Part shown: piece after piece, positions 11,256 to 24,000 of the stretch | How the letters are laid out: every line of letters starts with the position of its first letter | How positions within the stretch are numbered: position 1 is the stretch's first letter | DNA from: Corbicula japonica | Lineage: Eukaryota; Mollusca; Bivalvia; Venerida; Cyrenidae | Length of the DNA stretch: 64,000 nt | NCBI GenBank assembly: GCA_038501625.1 | Contig: JAZAYU010000052.1 | Span: 1,766,858-1,830,857 of the forward strand | Reading direction: 5' to 3' | Notes under the pieces: generated by a model | Told to the model about the DNA's origin: nothing | The model's input: only the letters and a program-made list of their open reading frames with translations | Database searches by the model: none | Program-made: the position numbers and the translations under genes

Positions 11256-12540
11256 TCTATGATTATGGACCAAAAAAGGTGATGCAATCAAATTAACTGG
11301 GAAGACTTTTAATGCGAAACTTGTAACAAATAAATGGATCATTATGTTCATATAACATTTTATCCACGACTCATTGGACTAAACGAAAACAACGGAAAAA
11401 GTTATTACAAAAGTGTATGTCTATAGCTTTATTCGTAATCAGTTTTAAAATAAACAGTATATCATTAAAACTGTACATTAAAAAATCTTATGTTTAAGTC
11501 AATTCGTCATCATAGCCATGGATTAATATAATACTATATAAAATACTAATTAAAATACCCACTAAGACCTTGGTTAAGTTTGATGAAAATTCGTAAATAA
11601 CCAGGATAGTTCCCATCACGTGACTGCATTAGGCCAATAAAAAACTGTCACTGATAATTCATCCAACTCAAACATCATTAAGGTTCGTTTTGATACATGC
11701 GAAAATAGTTCCAAACCATTCTAAAGAAAATATTAAGTATACCAAAACACAACAGCCGCCTGGTTCAGAACCTGTCAATAAATCATCAATTTTTTAATCA
11801 CATGTGTGGGTTAATTTCTCGCGAAACCAGTGTCCATGGCTGTAATAACTCGATACTGACTTTGACAATTCATAAGGCACAAACGGCTTGCCATATGGTT
11901 TACAGTAGTACATTCTAATACAAACAGAAAACTAAACATAATCTAATTGCTACAACATAAACGTATCATACAAAATCACATGCTTAAACCCAAAGTAAAA
12001 TAAAACTTCCATAAAGCAGTTTTAAAACTTTATATTCTCACTGAACATTTATTTAAATTTCAAATCGTCTGAATTAAAATTTGCTTATCGAGGGACGTCT
12101 ATTTGTTTAAGGATTAGCTCTTTAAAGGAACACAATGTGTTTGTTAACAAATAATTTTCACTTATACCATCATACAGACATGCAAACTGACCATGGTGCT
12201 GTTTTAAATGTATTGATTAAAAAGTCTTAAGTTAGTCAAAGGATTAACAAAAATTAACTTTTTTCACGCGAGTGTGACCTTAATTAAAAACAGCGTTATA
12301 AGATGACAAACTTCTATTCGCAGATAATTTAATCTTTGCAAAATTAACAAGTACAACTGAATTATTTGGCCTTTTACTTCAGAATGTGTTTATGTACAGA
12401 TGTTTGGTGTCGAAATTACCAGAGAAAAAACACAAATCAAATCCATGTCTTATTACACAATCTAAAGAAATTGTCACTGCTTTTAAACTTGACTTGAATT
12501 TGCGGCCAATAAGTGATATAGCCATTTTCTCATTTATATG

Positions 12541-12735
12541 CCTTTTATTGCATGGGTGACCAGTTTAGATCCAGATCAGATGGCACATCTGTGTCATATG
12601 ATCTGGATTTACACTGGTTCCCTTTTGGTCAGAGATAACCTAATGAATCTTAAAGCAAACAGTTTAAATCCTGATCAGATATGGATCTAAACTGTTCGCG
12701 CATGCGTAAAAAGCCGTATATATGGATTAAATGGA
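12541..12735 (+). repeat. Palindromic repeat family B copy
   Basis: Two gatccagatcagat-type arms with inverted partners (gatctggatttacactgg, gatctaaactgttcgcg) around the spacer tttggtcagagataaccta. Confidence 0.65.
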
Positions 12736-14670
12736 TAGTGAAGGCCAGCTATGAAAGTATTAAGAGATTTCTAACAAACACGAATGAGTAAACGTCGAGC
12801 GAAAAGGTCAATCGAAATTCCACTCAATTAGCACGCACTCGCAGATGAATACATCTGAACATGAATACAAAATATTTTGTTGAGTGAAACTTATCACATC
12901 CATGTTTATACTTTTGAAACAGACCCAAAAGTTACGGACCTCCAATCAAATGGAAATTTGCGTTACATTGTGCAGATGGGCTATGTAAACGGAATGATGG
13001 TTTGATTCACAATTACTGTTACTATAACAACTACAAAGAAGCAATTGTTCCATAGCAGTGCTGCACTTAAGCTCTTGATTAAAAAGAAAGACTAGTTGCA
13101 ACAATAAATAATGATGAGCGAACCATTTAAGTGCATGTAATGAATAGAGAAGTTGCGTTCAAGCTCAAGGCTTTAATTTAAAACTCGTTATTTAGGAACC
13201 CTCTTAAAATAACATAAAACTCAGTATAAAATCAACGTCTAATGCCATATCCAAACTGTGATATATAAGTCAAAATGATGAACAGAACCTGTAATAAAAT
13301 TAAAACAATATTTTTAAAATTGTTACATGATTTTTATTAACCTAAATGTCAAAAGAAATGATGGGTGACATGATGATGTTCATATATACAACACTTGTTT
13401 CCAACTTATTTACAAATGTATGCCATCAAAAATCATCAAAGTCAACAAAAGAGAAATGAGTAGATTCCTAGAATGATATCTTACAACCATGTTTTGTTCA
13501 AATGGCTATGCGGACAGCATATGAGCAATCAATATCTGAAATGTGATAAAGAAAAATACAGACGTTCAACTTGAACAAGTTAAAAAGTCAGATGACCGGA
13601 AAACAGTCTCATTAGCAAAGCTTCTGTTTGGACAGTTTTTCAACTGAGCTAAACGTAAGCAAATTAAATTGACTGGTTAAGAGACTGTCACCTCATCTCA
13701 GTTTAATGACTTTGCTCAATAGTTGGTGATTCATATTCCTGAAATTAATAAACAACCCAGCCGTCTTTGACGTATCTGACTAAATGAATGACTTGTTTTC
13801 TGATTTCGTGGTGTTATGAAGTTGTGCCTGGCACTTTAAATGTTCCACCTAAACATGTTTGGAATGAATGCAAAATGTGGTCCCAAATACAAAAAGACTA
13901 AGCCAACGGAAGAACACTACAACAGTGTTTCTCAGAAAGACAAAAGCTAAGCTATTGCAGCTAAAGCTATTACACATTAATAGCTTTAAAATAGTTCTTA
14001 AAACGGAAGACAATTGGAAACAGGTTTAATCTAAACATGTTTAAAAACTAAATACATTGAAGTTAATGCTAAAAGATACACGATAAAACTTTTTAAAATA
14101 TTCGATGCTGGACTCCAGCAAAAGGGGTTTGCTGTAAACTAGTTAATTTTCTGGTTTCACCAAATTTCAGATGAAATTTTATTATCGGGTTTTTTAAAAT
14201 CTGAACATATTTTTAGAGAATGGCAACACTCAATGGTGTAAACCAGTTTTAAACTCCTTTTATAAAGCAAAAACAACTCCTAACATCACAACTGACGTTA
14301 CTGACGTCACAACTGTCGTAACTGTAAACAAACTTTAGGTAAATGGTAATGTCTTATCCCTTTTGCTCGAGTCCGGCTCGTGTCGTTTTCACTGGCATGT
14401 GATTATCACAATTTTTGTAAAATATCATTTTCCATAATAAATTTCATGCTAATTAGAAGCGGGCAACTATGTCATCAATATAACTCAATTTCAAACATGA
14501 ATTTACCCCAGCTGGAGTTCATGAAATATGTGCTAAAACTATTTTAAACATGTACAGTTAAAGTTATCAAAAATTATTAAAAAAAACAACAACTTAATAC
14601 AGTCTTGGTTGAATCTGACTATAGCTTACTGTCACTTATTCGTACTTTCTTCAAGAAAGGCCGGCACTAT

Positions 14671-14676
14671 TTTATT
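14671..14676 (-). terminator. Candidate polyadenylation signal of gene 3
   Basis: AATAAA on the minus strand about 170 nt past the gene 3 stop codon. Nothing else marks the transcript end. Confidence 0.35.
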
Positions 14677-14847
14677 TTAGTAAACCTCATCGCTTTTCAA
14701 ACACCCGCATATTCTGTCGCATTACTGTCAACACTTGCTGTGATTCAGACAACTTTGTCCAAAATATCAGTTTCATTTGTCATTTATAGTCATTTTCAAT
14801 GATTGAAGTTTACAGTTTGACCCTCTGTTACAATCAGTGGTTCAAAC

Positions 14848-15049
14848 TCATGACACATTGTTGCCTCTAAAGTCTAATGGCGAGGTTTTCTCTTTGTCTA
14901 GAAGTTTCTCCTCTTCATCCTCCGGATAGTCGTGTTGTCTGGGCTCCTCCCGGAGTCTGTAGTTTCTCCACATACAGTCTAATAAATCTGTGATCACCAT
15001 ATCTGTGGCATTCATACCTATCATTCTGGCAACGAAACACCCGTCATCT
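14848..15049 (-). CDS. Gene 3 exon 5: C-terminal tail
   Basis: Acceptor TTCATTGTTTCAG, completing an AG|A Arg codon. It encodes [21 protein letters not shown], then [17 protein letters not shown] and a charged tail with an acidic cluster, ending TGA at 14848. The 26-bp minisatellite begins only about 40 nt upstream of the acceptor. Confidence 0.94.
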
Positions 15050-18000
15050 CTGAAACAATGAACACAATGGTTAATTAACTAAGATTTGTCAGTCCTTCAA
15101 TAAACAAAGATATGTCAGTCTCTCATAAAGAAAGATTTGACAGTCCCTCAGTAAATAAAGATATGTCAGTCCCTCATTAAACAGAGATATGTCAGTTCCT
15201 CAATAAACAAAGATATGTCAGTCCCTCAATAAACAAAGATATGTCAGTCCCTAATTAAACAAAGATATGTCAGTCCCTCATTAAACAGAAATATGTCAGT
15301 CCCTCAATAAACAGAGATTTTTCAGTCCCTCAATAAACAAAGATCTTTCATTCCCTCAATAAACAAAGATCTGTCAGTCCCTAAATAAACAAGATATGTC
15401 AGTTCCCTCAATAAACAAAGATTCGTCAGACTCCCTATATGTAAAGATTTGTCAGTCCAAGATGAAAAGAAAGCGATCTTCAAACCTTTTTTTCCATTTT
15501 TGACTTACATTTTGAAAAAATAGGTTTCCTTTCTTCTTGCATATTCATAAGCATTCATGAACTTGTCTGATGAAAAAAGTCTTTTGCACTATTCTGATGT
15601 CTTTTATTTTCTAATGCGTTATTGGTGATTAAGCATTATCAAATATGTTGTTCGTTCAACTCCATGTTATCATTTGAAGGAACTTCAATTTCCGGACGTT
15701 GCTACCATGAATCACGTCAATCAGAACACACACCCCCAAAAACGAATTCACTTAAATACGACCGTTATCACCCATACAATTAAGCAACAATGAAAAAGAA
15801 AAGCATGTAAATTTCTTTTTTTTTACCTTAAATACCCATCAGCAAATCGTCTGCATAGCTTCTTATCTGATGCTGTCTGCATATGTTCGGTGATGGTCAG
15901 ATATTTTTTCACATACTGGTAGTTGTTTCTCTTCAAAACAATGAGGAACATCCACTGAAAATAATAAACAAAATATCAGGTTAGTTATTCGATAACAGCC
16001 TTCATTTTTAAACCGAATTAACTGTGGCAAGTAAAGAGATGGGAACGATCCTTGACAGGTTGGGAAGTGAAAGAAAGACAGTCAAACGTTCTCTTATATT
16101 TTAAACAAATTAACCGAAAGGACATTTATTCCTAACTACAAAATGAACTTTTTGATAAAGTACTTTGTAAAGTACTTTTGAAAGTCGTGAAGTTATCATG
16201 TTGTCTTTATTAAAGGTGAACCCAACATTACCATATTAAAGCTGATCATGACTTATTTAGGACATAACACATTCATATTCTTGCAATTGCATAATTATGA
16301 CGGTCTTTACACAGACTTCAACGATTTTGTATTAAAACAAGGTGGTATCCATTCAGTTTGCAGGCTCTTAATTTCACTGAGGATCAAGCTATTTTGTGTG
16401 GTTTTAAATGTGTATACATGTTTACCAAAGAAAGCTATTTCTTCTTAATATCATAATAACATTGGACCAGGTGTAAATTTTGAGCTCATGTTCTAAGAAA
16501 AACTCTCGAAAATTAATCTTCCGCGAAGGAAATTAATCTCATAAGTGATTAGATAAGGACACTTATGTACAACACTTATAGATCTAGATAAAATAAACAG
16601 CACAGAATAAACAGCAGACTAAAGACTTAATGAGACTGAAAGCCCACTACACTTTGCTTACCTTGAAGAGATTGAAGGCACAGAGGAAGGCGATGAAGAA
16701 GAACCAGAACCACAAGAAGATGAAGATCTTCTCATTGAATAGGTTGATAGGTAGGACGCACTGAACGGTCCATCTGAAAATAGTTCAGAATCACTTGGGT
16801 TAATCAACTCCTTTATCATATCTTGTACATAGATATACTTTTGTTAATTTAATGGTTTTTGTTGTAAACACATTCTTCTATTGAAAGGGGTAAAACAAAA
16901 CGGAGTTCTTAAAAAAGTCATACAATGAAAATTCTCATTAAAACTACCATTATTCGACCCAATCCATCTCGAGTCTCAAAGTTGCACTTGTAGAGGGGTT
17001 AAACTGTATCATTATCAACCATTATTATACTCGTATATAACCCTTTACTATATGAGTAACGGATACAGGTTCGTTTAGTCTGATCTGGATCTACACCGTT
17101 AGCCTTTATTCTGACCAAGAAGCGACCAGTGTAGATTCTCATATTATGGCCACACGGATGTACAGGCTGATCTGGATCTACACTGACCTCGCATGGGGAA
17201 TTTACTATATCAAGTGAGTAAAGGATTAATGAGAGCAGAACGCTTTATATCATGTAACATTTATGACAGTAATCGGTTTTATCAAGCGTTAATTAACAAA
17301 CTTCCTTCTTCATTTCTAAAGGCTGTTACGAAATCTTGTTAATCCTTTTTATTGCAAAATTTGCGAAATGCGAAATTACAATTGCTTACAAACTGTCATT
17401 GTAACGTAGAAGGATCACATGTTTACAAGCATATCCTAGGTCGTTATGCGGTACTAATAAGGAATGTTTATTAACCGTGCCCATTTAGTGTGTTTACGTT
17501 ACTTGACTGAGCAACACTCGAAAGGAACACTAATCAATTGAGATGAGAAACTTATCCTCAAGCGAACTTAACCACCCTGTTAAAAAAACGATTTAAACCG
17601 ATGGCTGGAAAAACTGTTAAGATGATTAGTCATTCATGTGACCGTCACGTGATACTCTATATAGTTTGTAGAAGATATGAACTTGTTAATTTTTTTTTCA
17701 ATGAAAATAATTTTCATTCGTGAACACAATGGTTAAATTGCTTGCCTGTTACATTTAACCCTTTCCTTCATAGATACACCTTTAGTGCATGGGCGAACAG
17801 TTTAGATCCAGATCAGCCGGCACATCCGTTATTTCTGACCAAAATGCAACCAGTGCAGATCCTGATCAGACGGCACGGATATGCCGGCTGATCTAGATCT
17901 ACACTGGTTGCACATGTGTACAAACGCGTATATATGGAGGAAAGGGTTAACAGTCGTTCACGTGACTTGTCTTAGCCGACTAGAACGTGCTGTAATCAAT

Positions 18001-21000
18001 ATGTACAGTGCTCAAATATCAATAAAGGAAAAAATCAAAATACCTTTGAATGTTTTGCAGTTGTCTGATCCTGAAGTCACACAATGTCACTCTTGGGAAC
18101 CTGGGGCTCTCTCGCATACTCTCTCCACTTTGCAGCATTTTGACATACTCAAAACCGTACAGATTGTAGTCTGTTGCCATGAATGCATTGAGAAGGAAAA
18201 ATTGTCCTATAACATTAGCTAAGTAACAAACTTTTACTGACAAATATAACGCAGTCAGAAAAGTGCCTTCTCTCTTGTTACATAAGAAACAGAATACGCG
18301 AGAAGCCTTGGCCTTGGCTCGTGCTACGAAATTGTGTTTATACTGACGATGTGTCAACAGCCAGCGATCTAGGAAGAAGCTCATGTTTTCAATGGCGGAC
18401 TTCCGGTCATCGGGTGAGCCCCATTGTGTTTCGTCAGCGAGTTTGCAAATCTTGTCCAAGTTTAAGCCAGATCCGCCGTTTAACATTTTCCATATAACGT
18501 TGGGGAATTTGAATAGGAAAGCTTGAAATAGAAGAATAAGGGGCACCCACTGATAGTAGGTGATTTCCGCTTCCTGAAACAAGCAATACAAGTTTTAAAT
18601 AACTAGTTACGCTTTAATTAAAAATGTTTTTTTTATTTAGTAATAATTATTTAAAATTTTAGAGCGTCATACTTAGTAACCCCTATTTATTTTTTTTATC
18701 AACAGTTTTGTAACCGTTTCGCTGCAGTTTCAGTTTAAAGGGATATTAGATCAACAGTTAAGTGGCTTGCTTGTCACATATAGTTTCGTTCTATCTTCAG
18801 AAATTTATCAATTTCATTTCAAAATCAGGTCAAAAATCTAGATATACGTTTCACAATCACTTTTTAATTAAAAATTGTGTTATCTGATATGGCTTAAATT
18901 ACAAACATAACTTGATTAAAAAAACTGTGCATTAGACAACAATTTTGACCAAAAAATATTTAAAGAGATATAAGATTAGGCTCAACTTTCAATCATCTGA
19001 GTGGAAATGGAATTGTCTTCATTTCAGCCACCAGATGCTCGAGATCTGAGACTGCCCTCTAGTTTCAGTTTTTGTGGTATATCATTAAACATTTAATTAT
19101 GTATACCAGTTTAAAATTGGTTTCAAAACGAAAATTTATTTGCCATAAATAGATTCTAAAGGGGCTGTGTTTCCGTTGGGCGACAAAAGATGTCTGTGTA
19201 TGAACACATTTAAATTAAATGCTCTAAAAATTCTATTAAAAATCTATAAACAAAATCAAAGTAGGCCTAAACCTTCTTTAGTCAGAAAGGAAAGTTAAAA
19301 TGAGATTTTCCAAAGGCAGCGAAGATCGTTACAAGCTTTATATAACTGTCCAGAACCAAACTTCTTTCGCATCAAGGCTTTGCGGGTAACATGCTGAATT
19401 ATAGGAATTATAACTGTTTGTGAAAATGCAAGAATTATGTCCCATTAATTACCAAAAACATAGAAAACAAGAATATTAGTACTCAGTTGCAGAGTATCGC
19501 TAAAATCAGAGTGGATTGTTTCAATAATGTTTTGAATCATTTTAAACTGAATGCTTTATAAATGCATTTTTAGTCTTAAAGCGTTTACCATATTTTTTTC
19601 TCATCATTGAAACAGACGAAAATAGAGGATAAAGAAAAATACAGAATCCGAAATTAAACTTATTTCCTTTATTCTTTTACAGAATTCTGACAGTAAAAAG
19701 AAACACATTTAAATGATGATAGTCTGACATTATGTTAGGTAAGAAGTTTGGTTCAGTAATTATTAAATAAGTACATGTGAATGTTTTAATAAGATGTTAG
19801 GAATAAACCTTCCTGTGAATTTCCAAATACTGTAAAAGTTCCTATATTCGGGAGCATAAATTTCGTGGCATTCGGTTTAATGACATTCATATGTTCCCAA
19901 ATTCGTGGTTTTGAATTTTCTTCTATTCGTTTATGTTCCATGACATATTTCGTGGTGGGTTTGAATTCGTGGATCGAATTTTTTTACAAAATCCACGAAA
20001 AACAGTACCTCACGAATATAGGTGATTTCACAGTTTAGACTTTATAACACAAATTAATGACAAATATATTACTTAAATATTTTTAAGATTTAACTTTAGA
20101 CAAACATCAGAAAACATTCACATTATATACCCCAAACAAAGCATTCAGCCGATACTGAATCCTGAAGAATTGTGCAATTAATTAAATACCTGTCTTTTGT
20201 GTATATCAATAGGTATTGACTCCATCATGGGGATATAATACGTGTTCTTAATCCAGCAGTAGTTTTTAGTATATGCTTCAAATGCCCCAGTGAACTGGGC
20301 CGGGCACCAGCAGTGTATTGGGTCCCCTACAAACTGACCCGTGCTAACCAACACAGCAAAAATGACTAGCAAGAACACGGTATATATATGGCTCATTCGG
20401 TCTATCCAGTCATCGCTGCGACTCGAGCTGAGCTTCTTAAAAGAGGGCACAGCCCCCAATAATCCCGCAACCCTGGAAATGAAAAATAAAACTACTAGTG
20501 CTTTGCCGTAACCTGTTTGAACATAAAGAACATAACTCCAAGCAATGAGGTTAGTTAGTGTATTCCTGCAAAGAAAGGATTTGTAGGTGTTTATAAATGA
20601 CGCGACTAAACCCCGAACGCTAGAAGGAAGGAAATGCTAGTGATGTGCTTATATAAGTTTTAGAGTTCTTTGCTCAGCTGACAAATCTAAAACGCTAAAA
20701 CAGTTTTCTTCCGATATCAGATAGAGTCCCAAACAATCGGACAGCATTCTGGACGCTGGTGTTTCTGAAAAGGAAGTGTTTACGGGCGTACCAGACAACC
20801 AGTGAGTTTGTTGTTCGGAGGTCAACAGAAGAACAAGTCGATCAGTGAGTGTGCTGTTCATAGTCCAACAGGCGAACTGGTCAACAAGTGAGTGTATTGT
20901 TCGGAGTTCAAAAGGCGAATCTGTGTTGTTGGGAGTTCAAAAAGCGATAGAGCTGTTTACAAACGAAGAAAAAGAAACAGCAAAGCAACGGAAACCTTGC

Positions 21001-24000
21001 TTTTAAAATGCCGTTTGGAAATATGTCGTAATGTTTAACATTTCTTTTATAAATTCAAAACTCAGGAAATCCGCTGTGAAAAGTGAAGCCAAAACATGTC
21101 AGAAAAAAGGACACGGTGAGAAAAAAACATTCACATTTGACCATGTGAACATTCACATTTGACCATGTGAAAGCGAAAGTAGAGGTGGCCGCATTATAAA
21201 GCTTAACTGAAATCAGAACAATTATATAGTGATAAAGTGGTTCAAAACGTGTCAGTGCTTGCAACAAACTTTGAGTGCGTTTGGTCACCCTGTGGAAAAC
21301 CACTCAAAATACAAACCACCTTAAGTGAGGTAGCATTCACTCTGGTTCGATCACCGAGAAGAGAAGACTGAGAAGAAAGACAAACAACAAACAGGAAGTG
21401 ATGCTGTAAAATCATGATCAGTGCCATCGTTCTGACCTGACGTTTATGAATATCACGTGGTATGACGTCATCCATTGGGACGAAGTATGTGTTCTTTATC
21501 CAGCAATAGTTTTTAGTATATCCTTCAAAGGCACCAGTCCATTCGGCTGGTACCCAACACGTGATTGGTTCCCCGACGAACTGACCCGTGCTGACAAGCA
21601 CAGCAAATACAATGAGCCCAAACGTGGTGTACACGTGGTTCATCCTATCAATCCAGTCATCACTGCGGCTCGAGTTGAGCTGCTTTGCCGAAGGGATCGC
21701 ACCAAGAAGTCCTGCAACCCTATTTTATTCAAAATGTTGAAACATTATCTAAAGGGGAGAAGGTACTATAGAAGATACTAACTACTATTGTCAGCCAGTA
21801 TAATAGTGTTAAATAGAATAGGCAAAGCTGGATTCTGGGGAGGGGAGTAGCGGTGCACGCCGCCTCTATATTTGGCTTCCTTGTTAGAGAAACCTACAAA
21901 ATCAACTCCGTCCATTTAAAGTCAAATCCTTGCTACGACCCTGAAAAGTTACATCTATATCTATCAAGCGTATAGAGAATTAGCCTATTAACAACCAGGG
22001 CTCAAGATCGTAAACCTGTGAGATCTCACTTTTATGATCTTGGTCCCAGATACATGTGCTACATAGAAAATCAAATTAGACTAAATACATATACGTATAT
22101 ACATAGAGCAAATGAGACGAGGATATAAAATCTAATTGTCTAAAGTGGGAGGGGACGTAAATATTATTAGTGTTATTTTCTCAAAATAATCAATTTTGAA
22201 AACAGTTGGTATTTTCAAAAGTGCTTTATATCCTCGTCTGTTGAAGAACAGTGGTGTTATAAGTAAAGATGTAGGGTATATGGGTAGTATATAAAGTTAC
22301 AAAAATAATGTAAGAATGGTCCGTGCTCAAGCATTAAACTCAGCAGCTTAATTCTTCAGTACAGGGGCTAGTTGTTAAACCAACCAGGAGCTAAACTTTT
22401 TAACAATATTAAGGAATTTCAAAATTTCATTTTAAAATATCTAAAACTGAAATTTACAAACTTATACAAAAAGTATGAAATTCAATCAAAAATAAAAATG
22501 TAAACTGTGCTAATGTAAACTATAAATTATGAATTTAGCTCTCGGTAAGTTTAACGTACGGATCAAGTGTAAACAACCCGCCCCGGTAGAGCAAGAAGGC
22601 GCTATGCCCAATACAGCTGTATTGACACGTAACGTTTACTTGCCCACCTGACGCTTCGCAATGTCAACTGGGATGACTTCCATCATGGGAATAAAGTACG
22701 TGTTCTTAATCCAACAGTAGCTTTTTGCATATGCCTGAAACGCCCCTGTAAACTCTGCAGGGACCCAGCAATGTATAGGGTCCCCAACAAACTGTCCCGT
22801 GCTAACAACAACGCCAAATATGACGAGGATGAAGACCGTGTACACGTGACATAAACGATCTATCGCGTCGTCCGAACGACTCGCATGGAGCTGTCTAAAT
22901 GAGGGGATCGCCCCCAGCAGGATCGCCACCCTACAAACAACACTCATACAGTTAATTATTGACAACATAACAGTCACGTGATCTTGTGTTTCTAGCCATC
23001 ACGTGATCGTGCGTTTTTAAAGAGGTCACGACGTGATTATGCGGGTGTAGACGTCGCGCGATATAATGTCGTGTTGTTGTGTTGATTGAACAAATACGTC
23101 ACGCGATATTGTTGTGTTGATAGAACAAGTAAGTCACGTGTAATTATGTCATATTGTGTCGTATTTTTGTGTTGATGAAACATGTATGTTACGCGATGTG
23201 ATGTCGTGTTGTCGTGTTACATGAACAAGAACGTTGAGCTCGTCTGTCACGTGACTGTCGTGTTATCAATAACGAAACAAGTTTTACTGCTGTGGTTGTC
23301 AAGGCTAAAGAATATCTCTCTGAAAACAAAAACGAAATACATGCGTGTATTATAAACAATCAACAGTGACGGATCCAGGTTGCCATGTTAGTGGGGTTGC
23401 ACTGGATGTTAGGTCGAAACAAACCCTAAAGACAATCTTTAAAACGAGTGTGTGAATGATTTAAAACATTTTTAAGAAGCACATAGTAATTTTCATTTTA
23501 GAGGGGTCAGCGCTTTGTGCGCCGCCGCCCTTCCTGCCAAAATCCGCTGTTAATTAAAAGATCTGCAGAAAATCAGAATAAAGAATTCGGTATATTTGAA
23601 AAGGGGAGTCATTTTACAATTCATTATGCAATGATCCTGCGCTGTTGTTACGTCGTAAAATTTGGAAAGATCTTAATGCCGACTAATAAAGTTTAAGTTT
23701 TGAAAGCACAAACACTAAATGCAATTCGTCATTGTTACACACGACTGGGTCTTCAAAGAAACTTACAGTTCACTGCATAAATTTTAGAGAAGCTATTATT
23801 ACATAATGTTAAATTCTCAATTTGTTTTCGTTTTCCCCACAATAAACCAAATATAGAGATGCGTATTTTCATTTTCTTACAGGGTCTCTTGTCGCTGTGT
23901 AGAGACGTTCAAATTATTGAAAGAGAAAATGAACTCTAAAATACGGGTATAATTAATGTATATTAAGAATAAGAAAAACACAAGTCAATCATTTACACCC

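Larger units (their letters stand above)
8265..14670 (+). other. Intergenic stretch between innexin genes 2 and 3
   Basis: No supportable gene; all ORFs here are short and look random. It holds a dispersed element (about 9795-10065) whose end forms the hairpin cctcccactatgtgggagg, a diverged CCAAT hairpin copy (11130-11255), a family B copy (12541-12735), and otherwise AT-rich DNA. CRE-like TGACGTCA occurs near 14303. Confidence 0.6.
16774..18043 (-). other. Gene 3 intron 2, mostly family B repeats
   Basis: No exon-like sequence. Two family B copies (17039-17228 and 17757-17948) take up about a third of it. Confidence 0.75.

Noticed and set aside
15088..15458. Regular 26-bp periodicity suggestive of a CRISPR-like array.
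   Set aside because: The copies are contiguous with no unique spacers and the genome is animal.
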